Assembly: GCF_002088275.1 (NCBI RefSeq) | Contig: NZ_AQQS01000017.1 | Coordinates: 48,535-112,534 of the forward strand | Direction: 5' to 3' | From: Aurantimonas sp. 22II-16-19i | GTDB taxonomy: Bacteria; Pseudomonadota; Alphaproteobacteria; Rhizobiales; Rhizobiaceae | Length of the DNA: 64,000 nucleotides | Part shown: piece after piece, positions 1 to 9,181 of the stretch | How positions within the stretch are numbered: the stretch's first letter is position 1 | Layout: every line of letters begins with the position of its first letter | Notes under the pieces: generated by a model | The model's database searches: none | Told to the model about the DNA's origin: nothing | What the model saw: only the letters and a program-made list of their open reading frames with translations | Translations under genes and position numbers: made by a program

Positions 1-77
1 TGGTATCCGCAGCCGCAGCCACGACCCGCAAGTCCCGATCGCAGCCCCGCGCCCAGCCGAGCGCGAAGCAGGCGCCC

Positions 78-2084
78 ATGCGCTTTCGTGACGACCCGCT
101 TTTGTGGGCCGGCTGGCTCTATGCCCATGACGGACTGACCCAGAACCAGATCGCCAAGGCGATGGGCGTCTCGCGGGCGACGGTGAACAACTACATCTCC
201 GAGGCGCGGGCGCGCGGCATCGTCAATCTGACGATGGAGACCTCGCGGCTTTCCGAATTCATGATCGCCGAGGCGCTGGTCGAGCGGTTCCAGCTGTCGG
301 ACTGCATCGTCCTGCCGAGCGTGCGGGAAGGGCGGTCGCTGCCCGAGCGGCTGGGGGAGACCGGGGCGAGGGTGCTGGAGCGCCTGATTCGGCCGGGCGA
401 CGCCATCGGCATGTCCTGGGGGCGGACGATGCTGGCGCTCGCCGCCAGCGTCGGGCCGACGCGGCTCGCCGATCTTTCGGTGGTGCAGGTGACCGGCGGC
501 AGCGGCGGCGAGGCGGAGTTCTCGCCCGAGGTCTGCGTCGCGCGGCTGGCGACGGCGCTGGGCGCGCGATCGGTCAACATCAGCGCGCCGGCGCTGGTCT
601 CGAGCCCCGAGATCCGCGACGTCCTGATGCGCGAGCCGCTCCTGAAGACGCAGTTCGACTGCGCCCGGCGGCTCGACAAGATCGTCTTCGGCATCTCCTC
701 GTCGCGCCTCGGCGCCACGATCCACCGCAGCGGCCTGTTCGGGCGCGACGACCTCGCCGATCCCTCGCTGCAGCGGGCGGTGGCGGTCGTCGCCGGACGC
801 TTCATCGACGATCGCGGCATCCCCGTGCATGGGCGGGTGGATGAGCGTACGATCGGGCTGACGCTGGACGAGATCGCCCGCGTCAGGTTCCGCATCGCCG
901 TGGCGGGAGGCCCGGAGAAGACGACTGCGATCCTCGCTGCGCTGCGGGGACGCCATGCCAACGTGCTGATCACCGACGCCGACACCGGCCATGCCGTTCT
1001 GCAGGCCGAAGGCGTGCCGGAATCCCTCGGGGCACTGAGGGGATCGCGACGAACACAGGTTCAGGGAGGAAACCGCGTGAAGACCAAGAAGCTCATCAAC
1101 GACCCCGCCAACATCATCGAGGAGATGCTGGCGGGAATGATCAAGGCGCATCCGAACCACTTGCGCCAGCTCGAGCACTCGCCCCGCTCGGTCGTCGCGG
1201 TCGACGGCCCGCGCGCGGGCAAGGTCGGCATCGTCGTCGGCGGCGGTTCCGGCCACGAGCCGACCTTCGTCGGCTATGTCGGCAAGGGGCTCGCCGACGC
1301 CTGCCCGATCGGCAACGTCTTCGCCTCGCCGCCGCCGGATCCGATCCTCGAATGCACCAAGGCCGTCAATAACGGCGCCGGCGTCCTCTATGTCTACGGC
1401 AACTACGCCGGCGACGTGATGAATTTCGACATGGCGGCCGAGATGGCGGCGATGGAGGACATCGAGGTGCGCACGGTGCTGTCCACCGACGACGTCGCCT
1501 CCGCCCCGCCGGACCAGAAGGAGAAGCGCCGGGGCGTCGCCGGCAATTTCTTCATCTTCAAGGTGACGGGCGCCGCCGCCGACAAGATGATGTCCCTCGA
1601 CGAATGCGAGCGGATCGCCCGCAAGGCCAACGAGCGCACCTTCACCGTCGGCGTCGCTCTCGCGCCCTGTTCGCTGCCGCAGACGCTGAGGCACAATTTC
1701 GAGATCGGCCCGGGCGAGATGGAAATCGGCATGGGCATCCATGGCGAGCCGGGCGTCGCCCGCGAGCCGCTGCGCAGCGCCGACGACGTCACCGACGACA
1801 TACTGGAGCGTATCTTCACCGAGATGGACGCGCCGGCGGGCTCGAAGGTCGCGGTCCTCGTCAATTCGCTCGGCTCGACGCCGCTGATGGAGCTCTACGT
1901 CGTCAACCGCCGGGTCGCCGAGCGGCTGGAGCGCAAGGGGATCTCCGTCCATGCCACATGGGTCGGCACCTACTGCTCCTCGCTGGAGATGGCCGGCATG
2001 TCGATCACGCTGATCCATCTCGACGACGAGTTGACGGAGCTTCTCGACCATCCGTGCGACTGCGCGATGTTCCGTGCCGGCTGA
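78..2084 (+). CDS. SorC-family sugar-binding regulator fused to dihydroxyacetone kinase subunit DhaK
   Basis: This is one open frame of 668 residues. Residues 1-60 form a helix-turn-helix (LTQNQIAKAMGVSRATVNNY), and about 60-320 is the effector-binding domain of SorC/DeoR-type regulators, as in the erythritol regulator EryD. From residue 334 the protein is a complete DhaK: the GGGSGHEP nucleotide/substrate loop and GMGIHGEPG, whose His binds the ketose covalently. It should phosphorylate dihydroxyacetone or an erythrulose together with the DhaL encoded 43 bp downstream. No DhaM is seen, so ATP rather than PTS phosphate is the likely donor. A GTG with its own ribosome binding site lies exactly at the DhaK boundary, so a separate DhaK may also be made. 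Regulator-DhaK fusions are known in rhizobia, which argues against a sequencing error. Confidence 0.87.
   Translation: MRFRDDPLLWAGWLYAHDGLTQNQIAKAMGVSRATVNNYISEARARGIVNLTMETSRLSEFMIAEALVERFQLSDCIVLPSVREGRSLPERLGETGARVLERLIRPGDAIGMSWGRTMLALAASVGPTRLADLSVVQVTGGSGGEAEFSPEVCVARLATALGARSVNISAPALVSSPEIRDVLMREPLLKTQFDCARRLDKIVFGISSSRLGATIHRSGLFGRDDLADPSLQRAVAVVAGRFIDDRGIPVHGRVDERTIGLTLDEIARVRFRIAVAGGPEKTTAILAALRGRHANVLITDADTGHAVLQAEGVPESLGALRGSRRTQVQGGNRVKTKKLINDPANIIEEMLAGMIKAHPNHLRQLEHSPRSVVAVDGPRAGKVGIVVGGGSGHEPTFVGYVGKGLADACPIGNVFASPPPDPILECTKAVNNGAGVLYVYGNYAGDVMNFDMAAEMAAMEDIEVRTVLSTDDVASAPPDQKEKRRGVAGNFFIFKVTGAAADKMMSLDECERIARKANERTFTVGVALAPCSLPQTLRHNFEIGPGEMEIGMGIHGEPGVAREPLRSADDVTDDILERIFTEMDAPAGSKVAVLVNSLGSTPLMELYVVNRRVAERLERKGISVHATWVGTYCSSLEMAGMSITLIHLDDELTELLDHPCDCAMFRAG
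1065..1079 (+). promoter_or_regulatory. Internal ribosome binding site and GTG start for DhaK alone
   Basis: AGGAGG-like sequence (GGGAGGA) is followed six bases later by GTG at 1077, in frame with the long fusion. DhaK homology begins directly after this codon (KTKKLINDP). The arrangement is what a stand-alone dhaK would have, so the locus may yield both a regulator-DhaK fusion and free DhaK. Confidence 0.6.
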
Positions 2085-2127
2085 CCGCCCGCGATCCCAC
2101 ACTCGTCACAGGACACCGGACGCAATC

Positions 2128-2772
2128 ATGAGCACGATCACCAGCCAGAATCTCATCGACATGTTCCTCGCCATCGCCGTGGCGATCGAGGGGGACAAGG
2201 ACCGGCTCTCCGAACTCGACGGCGTGATCGGCGACGCCGACCACGGCGTGACCATGAGCATCGGCTTTTCCGCCGTCAGGAACGCGCTGTCGGCGCTCGA
2301 CCCCGCCGAGGCGGATCCGGCCAGCGTCTTCAACGGGGCGGCGAAGTCGTTCCTCAATGCCGTCGGCGCCTCGTCCGGCCCGCTCTACGCCACCGCCTTC
2401 ATGCGGGCGGGGGCGGCGGTGAAAGGCAAGGCCGAGCTCGACCGCGACGCGATGGTCGAGGCGTTCCAGGCTATGGCCAAGGGCATCCAGGACCGGGGCA
2501 AGGCCGAGCGCGGCGACAAGACGATGGTCGATGCCTGGCTGCCGGCATCCGAGGCGATCGGCGAGGCCGCGGCCACGGGCGCGACGCTGGGCGAATGTCT
2601 CGATGCCGCGGCCAAGGCTGCCGGCGAGGGGGCGGAAGCGACGAAGGCGATGCTCGCCGCCAAGGGCCGCGCCTCGCGGCTCGGCGAGCGTTCCCTCGGC
2701 CACATGGATCCCGGCGCCGCCTCGACAGCGCTGATCGTGCGGACCATGGCCGACGAACTCGCCAAGGCCTGA
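2128..2772 (+). CDS. dhaL: Dihydroxyacetone kinase ADP-binding subunit DhaL
   Basis: A 214-residue all-helical DhaL-type subunit, normal for the family. The Mg-ADP loop is DGVIGDADHG (GDGDHG in most relatives, so one Gly is Ala here) and further family signatures are LNAVGASSGPLY near residue 75 and HMDPGAASTA near the C-terminus. It holds the nucleotide while DhaK holds the ketose. The ATG at 2128 was chosen over one at 2074 because homology starts immediately after it and the upstream start would overlap dhaK. It lies 43 bp after the DhaK stop in the same direction, so the two are almost certainly co-transcribed. Confidence 0.88.
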   Translation: MSTITSQNLIDMFLAIAVAIEGDKDRLSELDGVIGDADHGVTMSIGFSAVRNALSALDPAEADPASVFNGAAKSFLNAVGASSGPLYATAFMRAGAAVKGKAELDRDAMVEAFQAMAKGIQDRGKAERGDKTMVDAWLPASEAIGEAAATGATLGECLDAAAKAAGEGAEATKAMLAAKGRASRLGERSLGHMDPGAASTALIVRTMADELAKA

Positions 2773-2806
2773 TGCTGCCAGGGTCGGCCGAGCCGTCGGT
2801 GCCGTG

Positions 2807-3574
2807 TCAGGCCATCGCGTCGATGACCTGCCGGACGATGCCGAGATAGCCGGCCGCATCCCAGGCGGAGCGGCCGATGAACAGGCCGTCGATGTGGGGC
2901 CTGGTGGCGAGAGCGACGCAGTTTTCGGGATTGACGCTGCCGCCATAGAGGACGGGGAGGGGGCGGCCGATGGCCGCCTCGATCACCGCCTTCACCGCCG
3001 CCTGCTTCTCGTCGGCGAAGGCCGGATCGGCGGGGGTGCCGCCCTCGCCGATCGACCAGACCGGCTCATAGGCGAAGATCACCCGCGTATCCTCCTGCCA
3101 TTCGACTTTCGACAGCGCCGCCTCCGTCTGGCGCCGCAGCGCCGCGTCGGTCTCGCCTGCCTCGTATTCCTCCCGGGTGTCGCCGATGCACACCAGCGCG
3201 GCGAGGCCGTGGCGGACGACGGCGGCCGTCTTCAGCGCCACAGCCTGGTCGGTCTCGTTGAAGAACGTCCGCCGCTCGCTGTGGCCGATCTCGACCAGCG
3301 TCGCCCCGGCATCTTTCACCTGCAGCGGCGAGATCTCCCCGGTCCAGGCGCCGGCATCGGCCCAATGGGCGTTCTGGGCGCCGACGAGCACCTTCGTCCC
3401 GGCCAGAGCACCGGCCACCTCGACGAGAGCGGTGAAGGGCGGGATGACGAACAGCTGCGCCGCCTCGCAATCGGCCAGCCGCGAGGCTGCCACCGTGGCG
3501 CAGAAGGCGGCCGCCTCGGCCCGTGTCTTGTTCATTTTCCAGCTGGTGCCGATGAAGGGGCGTTTGGCAGTCAC
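2807..3574 (-). CDS. Triose-phosphate isomerase family protein, TpiB/EryH-like
   Basis: A 255-residue TIM barrel with all three catalytic segments: WKMNK near the N-terminus (Lys), IGHSERR (His) and FAYEPVWSIG (Glu), plus the phosphate loop YGGSVNPEN. The start is GTG with GAGGAC seven bases upstream. The N-terminal GTSWKMNKT is the wording I associate with the TpiB/EryH/LerI group, which isomerises erythrulose phosphates in tetritol catabolism, rather than with glycolytic TpiA. The gene converges on dhaL with 34 bp between stops, so it shares a neighbourhood but not an operon with it. Triose phosphate isomerase activity is sure by family; the C4 substrate is inferred from context. Confidence 0.85.
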   Translation of the reverse strand: MTAKRPFIGTSWKMNKTRAEAAAFCATVAASRLADCEAAQLFVIPPFTALVEVAGALAGTKVLVGAQNAHWADAGAWTGEISPLQVKDAGATLVEIGHSERRTFFNETDQAVALKTAAVVRHGLAALVCIGDTREEYEAGETDAALRRQTEAALSKVEWQEDTRVIFAYEPVWSIGEGGTPADPAFADEKQAAVKAVIEAAIGRPLPVLYGGSVNPENCVALATRPHIDGLFIGRSAWDAAGYLGIVRQVIDAMA

Positions 3575-4341
3575 GATGTCCTCGTTTCCGGTTGGGTCAG
3601 TGGTCTGTCGCCAAGACGGCCCGTCAGCTCGCCGGCCTCGCCGGCCCAGCATCGACCTCTCCTGCACCAAAGGCCACCGATTCGGCGCGTGCGGCAACCA
3701 TGCGTGCGCCGGTGAGCGCCTTGACCCGAAGTCGCCTCGGTCGCCGCGGCTCTCGGCGTCCGGCACTGCCGCCGGCCTGGCCGCGTCGCGAAGCGCTCGG
3801 CGCAGTCGCCGCGAACGCTCGCGCCGGGATGGCAGAAGCGATCCGGTCTCCCATATGGTCCGCTCATCATCGGCGTCATCGATACGCAACATTGACGGTC
3901 GTGCGGCCGCGAGCCGAGCGATCGGCGGCGGCGGATCGGCTGGCCAGGAAGGGATCAGGAACGGATGGGGCGAATGCTTCCGGCCAGTGGCCGGCATCCT
4001 GCGCGGCCACGGCGACGATGGGTCGAACGGCGGCGCCAGGCTGGACGGGTTCAATCCGGTCTGATCGGGATCATGAACCGAATGTGAAGTCCAAAAGGCT
4101 TTCCTTGCCGCTCGCTTTGCGGCCACTCAGGTCTGGTGCGAGAGCTTCACGACAAGACCGGAAGGAGACAGGCCACGTGTGGATTACCCGACCGACGTTT
4201 CTGGCCGGTTGAACAGCATTCACCGAGCGCGGATTTCTTGAGCCGCGCTCGCCAAAGTTCCAGTGTCCTACGCAGATTCCTCCAGTCGCCTCGGCGGGCC
4301 GGCGGCCAGTCGACTGGGGACGATATGAATAGAGCTCCTGA
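3575..4341. other. Intergenic region between divergent tpi and histidine kinase genes
   Basis: No convincing gene is visible; the open frames here have no family resemblance and overlap each other. It must hold the promoters of both flanking genes. The only structure seen is a hairpin at 4225-4250 with an 8-bp stem (GAGCGCGG/CCGCGCTC), a 10-base loop and no T-run, about 90 bp before the kinase start. Confidence 0.5.
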
Positions 4342-5892
4342 ATGAGTGAAACGCACGAGTCGACCTTTCCGGAAGGGAAGATAGACCGCCGCCTCGTCGG
4401 AAACGGCCCATCCCCTGCAGCTGATCTCGATTTCTTCACCGTCTTCGATCTCGGCACCAGCCCGCACATGATCCTCGACCGCGAGCTGCGGTTCGTCGCG
4501 GTGAACAGGTCCTACGAGGCGGCGACCATGCGCAGCCGCGAGGAACTCATCGGGAACCGGCTGTTCGACGTCTTCCCGGAGAGCGGCGAGTCCGAGCAGC
4601 GGCTTCGCCTGTCGCTCGAGACCGCCTTCGAGACCGGCCAGCCGGATACCATCGCCATCATTCCCTACGAGATCCGCCGGCCGGAGCACCGCGGCGGCGG
4701 CAGGGAGATCCGCTACTGGAGCGCGACCCACATCCCGATCCTCGGCCCGGACGGGAAGGCGATCTACGTGATCCAGAACACCAACGACGTCACCGCCATC
4801 GCGCAGATGAAGCAGTCCGGCTCGTCGAGCGCGCAGATCGCGACGGCGGAACTGGCCCTGTGGCGCAATGCCGAGACGATCGAGACGGCCTATCAGCAGA
4901 CCCTGGCCGAGAACGACGAGTTCCATCGTCTGTTCAGTCAGGCGCCGGGCATGATCGCGGTGTTCGAGGGCGAGGATCTCCATGCGACCTTCGTCAGCGA
5001 CAGCTTCTCGCGTTTCATCGGCGACCGCCCCGTCATCGCCCAGCCTCTGGCCGAAGCCATTCCCGAACTGGAGGACCAGGAGTTCACCGACGTCCTGCGC
5101 CAGGCGATCGAGCGCGGCGAGAGCGTCATCCGCGAAGGCATGCCGATCCGGTTGCGCTATCCGTCCGGAGAGTTCGAGACGATCTCGTTCGTCGACATCT
5201 TCTGCAATCCCGTGCGCGATGGCGACGGCGAGGTCTATGGCATCTTCGTGCAGGGGGTCGATCGGACCGAGGCGATGCGGGCGGCGCACCACCAGCGGAT
5301 GCTGATGGACGAGCTCAATCATCGGGTCAAGAACACGCTGGCGACCATCCAGTCGATGGCGCGTCAGACCTTCCGCGATCCGGTCGATCTCGATGGAGCC
5401 CGCTACGCCTTCGAGGCCCGTATCATGGCGCTCAGCCGGGTCCACAACATCCTCGCCGAGCGGCGTTGGGAGGCGGTTCCCCTGACGGCCCTGTTTTCCG
5501 AAAAGTCACAAGCCGTCGACGTCTCCCGGATCAGACACAGCGGCGAGGAATGGCTGCTGTCGCCGCGCACTGGCGTCGCCCTCGCCATCGTCGTCCACGA
5601 ACTCTTCGCCAATGCCCGCCAGCATGGCGCGTTCAGCCACCCCGGCGGGCGGGTGGACGTCTCCTGGCAGACCGATCGGCGGCATGGTCCCCGATTGGCG
5701 CTGACATGGCGTGAGAATCTGCCGTCGCAGGAGGGCGTCGGCAGCGAACTGCGACCGGGTTTCGGCCTGCGTATCCTGCGAAGCATCGTCGAAGGCGAAC
5801 TCGGCGGCAGCGTGTCGCTTGACCTGACGCCGGCCGGGTTCATTTGCAGTTTCGAAATCGAGTTGGCCGAGGGGGCGAGTGGTGAATTGTGA
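4342..5892 (+). CDS. HWE-family sensor histidine kinase with two PAS domains
   Basis: 516 residues, no membrane segment, so cytoplasmic. Two PAS-like sensor domains occupy about 30-150 and 190-300. The kinase core follows: the phosphoacceptor box DELNHRVKNTLATIQSMA with His327, and the ATP-binding N-box VVHELFANARQHG. The HRVKN box and HELFANA N-box define the HWE/HisKA2 group typical of Rhizobiales, which often sense light, oxygen or general stress. It overlaps the start of the next gene, a lone receiver, by 14 bp, so the two form a pair. What PAS binds cannot be told; no flavin-binding Cys motif (NCRFL) is present. Confidence 0.88.
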   Translation: MSETHESTFPEGKIDRRLVGNGPSPAADLDFFTVFDLGTSPHMILDRELRFVAVNRSYEAATMRSREELIGNRLFDVFPESGESEQRLRLSLETAFETGQPDTIAIIPYEIRRPEHRGGGREIRYWSATHIPILGPDGKAIYVIQNTNDVTAIAQMKQSGSSSAQIATAELALWRNAETIETAYQQTLAENDEFHRLFSQAPGMIAVFEGEDLHATFVSDSFSRFIGDRPVIAQPLAEAIPELEDQEFTDVLRQAIERGESVIREGMPIRLRYPSGEFETISFVDIFCNPVRDGDGEVYGIFVQGVDRTEAMRAAHHQRMLMDELNHRVKNTLATIQSMARQTFRDPVDLDGARYAFEARIMALSRVHNILAERRWEAVPLTALFSEKSQAVDVSRIRHSGEEWLLSPRTGVALAIVVHELFANARQHGAFSHPGGRVDVSWQTDRRHGPRLALTWRENLPSQEGVGSELRPGFGLRILRSIVEGELGGSVSLDLTPAGFICSFEIELAEGASGEL

Positions 5893-6268
5893 AGTGTCGC
5901 GATCTTCGGGCGGGATCGAAGGTCTCCGCGTCCTGGTCGTCGAAGACGAGAGCCTGGTGGCGCTTCAACTCGAGGACATGCTGCACGATCTCGGCTGCCA
6001 CGTGGTCGGCCCCGCCATGCGGCTCCGGGCGGCAGGCGAACTTCTCGATGCCGGGGTCGGGATCGACTGTGCCGTACTCGACGTGAATGTCTGCGGCGAG
6101 ATGGTCTATCCGATTGCCGAAAGGCTGTCTCTGCTCGGCATCCCCTTCGTCTTCGCGACCGGCTACGGACGTGACGGGGTGGACGTCCGCTGGACCAACG
6201 TCCCGATCCTGCAGAAGCCCTACACCTGCGAGGAGATCGGCGCGTCGCTGGTGCTCTGTCTGCAGTAG
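5879..6268 (+). CDS. Single-domain response regulator
   Basis: 129 residues made up of one receiver domain: acidic pair in VVEDES, phosphoacceptor Asp68 in CAVLDVNV, and the conserved Lys in ILQKPYT. There is no output domain, so it probably relays phosphate or acts by protein binding, as receivers partnered with HWE kinases often do. The GTG at 5879 overlaps the kinase gene by 14 bp; GTGs at 5882 and 5894 are alternatives. Translation is likely coupled to the kinase. Confidence 0.85.
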   Translation: MVNCEVSRSSGGIEGLRVLVVEDESLVALQLEDMLHDLGCHVVGPAMRLRAAGELLDAGVGIDCAVLDVNVCGEMVYPIAERLSLLGIPFVFATGYGRDGVDVRWTNVPILQKPYTCEEIGASLVLCLQ

Positions 6269-6362
6269 CGACGGCGGGTGTGGATCCGGGGTCCTGCAAG
6301 CGCCTGATGGGGTCCGGGCTCGCACTGTGGGTTCGCAGCGGAGCCGTGTCCGGACGCGGCTC

Positions 6363-6764
6363 CTATTCGTCGGCGGTCTTGACGAGGAACAGCACGAGGT
6401 CGCGGTCAGAAATCCGGCGCGCGGCGACGGCCGCCTCCGGAACCGCGCTGCGCAGGGCGTCGTGGCGCTCCTCGGAGGCAAGCAGGACGAGCCGCGTGCC
6501 ATCCTCGGCGAGCTTCCGGCGCAGCGGCGCGGCGGGCTCGGCCCCCTCGTCCAGCGTCAGAACCACGATGGCGTAGGCCCGCCGCAGGGCACGGTCCAAG
6601 GCGATCTCCTGATCCTGCGCGATCGTCGCTCTCGCACCCGCCGCTTCGAGGCCGTCGGCGAGCCTGAGGGCTTCCGCATGGCGGGGCGCGCAGACGAGGA
6701 TCTCCATGGCCTGTAGCAGGCTGCGCCAGGAATAGGCGTCGAAGCTGTCGAGACCGCGACCCAT
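6363..6764 (-). CDS. Small receiver-like protein, function unknown
   Basis: 133 residues. From MEILVCAPRHAEALRLADGL on, the alternating strand/helix pattern resembles a response-regulator receiver (strand, helix, then YAIVVLTLDEG where the phosphoacceptor strand would be), but the acidic pair of a true receiver after strand 1 is missing. It may therefore be a pseudo-receiver. It converges on the HWE kinase/receiver pair with 94 bp between. Starts at 6764 or 6707 are both possible. Coding status rests on the clean frame and the absence of a better competing frame. Confidence 0.5.
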   Translation of the reverse strand: MGRGLDSFDAYSWRSLLQAMEILVCAPRHAEALRLADGLEAAGARATIAQDQEIALDRALRRAYAIVVLTLDEGAEPAAPLRRKLAEDGTRLVLLASEERHDALRSAVPEAAVAARRISDRDLVLFLVKTADE

Positions 6765-7409
6765 GGGGCTGTCCGCACGTCGTTTCGTCCTCGTCTCGTA
6801 TCACGGCGGAGGAAGACGGGCGAGCCACGCAATGCTCGCCGGCCTCAGGAAGATCGTGCCGGGGGTGCCGGACAGTTCGGAGCCTGTCGCCATCGTCGGC
6901 TGATGCTGCCCTGACATCGTGGCGGTGGCGATCCCGACGCCGTTCACCCAGCGCTGGCGGAGCGAGATCACCCGGTCAATGCCGAACGTCGACCCGCCGT
7001 CTGCTCCATCCGTTGGAGCTGCATCGTGGCAGGAGCCACGACGCGGGGCTTGAAGACAGACGGCCTCGTGATCAGCTGGGAGCTGGATCCGGATTCCGTC
7101 GCATTCGCCCCGATGTCGTCCCATTGCGGTGATTGACCAAAGTCACGTCCGTCTGGCAAAGGTTTCGATCGCAACTATTTGCGATATATGCATGCAATCC
7201 TTGCCCTCGGGCTCGGGCCACTAAGGCCGCTTCGGCGGTTGCGGAGACGATCTGATCGGGCGTTGCCGCCGGCGCCGGGTGAGCGAGCGTGGGTGGCGGT
7301 TTCGGATGGGCGTGGGCCATGCCGTGATCGGGCGCGGCGTCCACGCAAGGCGGGATGGGCCGGCAGTCGGCCTGCCGCATCGCGCGAAGTGTCCAGGAGG
7401 AACGATCGG
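6765..7409. other. Intergenic region with a small palindrome upstream of the XRE gene
   Basis: No supported gene. At 7169-7184 there is an inverted repeat TCGCAA-N4-TTGCGA next to an AT-rich stretch, about 225 bp before the XRE-family gene. It could be an operator for that regulator or for a divergent transcript; nothing else stands out. Confidence 0.35.
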
Positions 7410-7769
7410 ATGCCGGCTTTCAGCGAGCACAGCATCGACGAGGCAGTCGGTGAACGTCTGCGCGAACTGCGCCTCGCCGCGGGCCTCAGTCAGGCGGATG
7501 TCGCCCGGTTCCTGCATGCGACGGTCCGCCAGATCGATCTCTACGAGCGGGGCAAGGCGAGGATCGGGCCCGGCCGGCTCTCCGAGCTCTCCGAGCGCTT
7601 CGGCGTGTCCGTCCTGTCGTTTTTCGACAAGGTCGGTGCATCGCTCCAGACCGGCGACGCCGATGCCCACCAGACCGGTTCCGACGACTGCCCGGGCAGC
7701 CGCGATGAACGGGTCCGGGCCCTCGTTCGCAGCGTCCTGCAGCAGGCGTCCGCGCGCCTTCGCCACTGA
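7410..7769 (+). CDS. XRE-family helix-turn-helix regulator
   Basis: 119 residues. Residues 12-66 are a classic Cro/CI helix-turn-helix (LRELRLAAGLSQADVARFLH...IDLYERGKARIGPGRLSELSERFGV). The remainder is a short polar tail without a sensor domain. ATG at 7410 follows AGGAGG by nine bases, which fixes the start. Such proteins bind short operators; its target is unknown. It stands alone between intergenic regions. Confidence 0.82.
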   Translation: MPAFSEHSIDEAVGERLRELRLAAGLSQADVARFLHATVRQIDLYERGKARIGPGRLSELSERFGVSVLSFFDKVGASLQTGDADAHQTGSDDCPGSRDERVRALVRSVLQQASARLRH

Positions 7770-8054
7770 TCGCCCCATGGCCGCGCCGAGGAGCCCTTCG
7801 ATCACCGCTGACGGCCGACGGCCCGTCGGCGCGTCACGTCGGCGTGGGCGCGGGGATCGCCACCCTGGCACCGCAGGCGGTCGCCGTCGGCGGATGTCTG
7901 TCCAGACGGTCGATCTCATGCTATCACTTAGCATCCCGCAACATCCGCACACCTGCCCCGCAGCTGGTTCTGCCAGGCCCGGATTCGCCTGAGGCAGCCA
8001 TGCAACGATCGTTCCTCACCGGATCGACAAGGTTTCGCCGCGGGCTTGGATGAG

Positions 8055-9101
8055 ATGAACCGAACGGAGAAGAAATTGGTTCAAGAGACGGTTATGAATG
8101 CGAAAAACGGCGTTGGCTCGCCCGTTTTCGCCGTCGCGCCGATGATCGACTGGACCGACAGGCACTGCCGCTTCTTCCACCGCCAGCTGAGCCGGAGGGC
8201 CAGGCTCTTCACCGAGATGATCGTGGACGAGGCGATCCTTCACGGTGATGTCGAACGTCTTCTCGGATTCGACGCCGCGGAGCATCCGGTCGTGCTGCAG
8301 ATCGGCGGCTCCAGCCCCGAGAAGCTCGCGCGGGCAACCGGGATTGCCCGCGGATTCGGCTATGACGAATTCAACCTCAATGTCGGCTGCCCCTCGGACC
8401 GGGTGCAGTCCGGCACCTTCGGGGCCTGCCTGATGCGCGAGCCTTCGCTCGTCGGCGAATGCCTCGCCGCGATGGTGGAGGCGGCGGGCGGCGTCCCGGT
8501 GACGGTGAAGTGCCGGCTCGGCGTGGACGAGCAGGACATCGAGGCAGCGCTCGACCACCTCGCCGATGCCGCCGTCGCGGCGGGTGTGGCCGGTATCTGG
8601 GTGCATGCGCGAAAGGCCTGGCTGCAGGGCCTCAGCCCGAAGGAAAACCGCGACATCCCGCCGCTCGACTATGACCGGGTTCGTCGCCTGAAGGGGCGGC
8701 TCGGAGAGATGTTCGTCGGGCTGAATGGCGGGTTGAAGACGCTGGACCAGGCGCTCGCGGAGACCGGCGCGCTCGACGGCGCGATGCTCGGACGTGCGGC
8801 CTATCAGACGCCGGATGTCCTCATCGGCGTCGATGCGGCCTTCTACAGGGAACCGCGGGACGCATTCGACTACGAGGCGTTGATCGATACGATGACGGAA
8901 TATGCGGCTCGCCACGTCGCGGCCGGCGGCAAGCTGAACCATGTCACCCGGCACATGACGGGTCTGTTTTCGGGCCGGCCAGGCGCACGCCGGTGGCGCC
9001 AGCTCATCTCGGAGGGCTCGACACGGCCCGGCGCGACCCCTGCGCTCATCGGCGAAGCCTATCGCGAGGTCCAGGTCGAACCGCGCAGCGCGGCAGCCTG
9101 A
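8055..9101 (+). CDS. dusA: tRNA-dihydrouridine(20/20a) synthase DusA
   Basis: 348 residues, FMN-dependent. It reduces U20/U20a in the D-loop of tRNA using NADPH. Family marks are VAPMIDWTDRHCRFFHR, NVGCPSDRVQSGTFGACLM (with the catalytic Cys), KCRLGVDEQD, the tRNA/FMN segment IWVHARKAWLQGLSP, LNGGL and MLGRAAYQ. A TTG at 8046 and an ATG at 8094 are other possible starts; homology begins just after the latter. It stands alone with no operon partner. Confidence 0.92.
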   Translation: MNRTEKKLVQETVMNAKNGVGSPVFAVAPMIDWTDRHCRFFHRQLSRRARLFTEMIVDEAILHGDVERLLGFDAAEHPVVLQIGGSSPEKLARATGIARGFGYDEFNLNVGCPSDRVQSGTFGACLMREPSLVGECLAAMVEAAGGVPVTVKCRLGVDEQDIEAALDHLADAAVAAGVAGIWVHARKAWLQGLSPKENRDIPPLDYDRVRRLKGRLGEMFVGLNGGLKTLDQALAETGALDGAMLGRAAYQTPDVLIGVDAAFYREPRDAFDYEALIDTMTEYAARHVAAGGKLNHVTRHMTGLFSGRPGARRWRQLISEGSTRPGATPALIGEAYREVQVEPRSAAA

Positions 9102-9181
9102 ATGGCAGCCTTCCCATCGGGACGAGTCGCAACGAGGCCGGCGGCGGCGGCAATGGCAGCGTCAGGGCCGGAACGGCCTGT

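Noticed and set aside
2807..4126. A longer N-terminus for the triose-phosphate isomerase
   Set aside because: The extra 184 residues are unlike any TIM; GTG 3574 has a good ribosome binding site and homology starts right after it.
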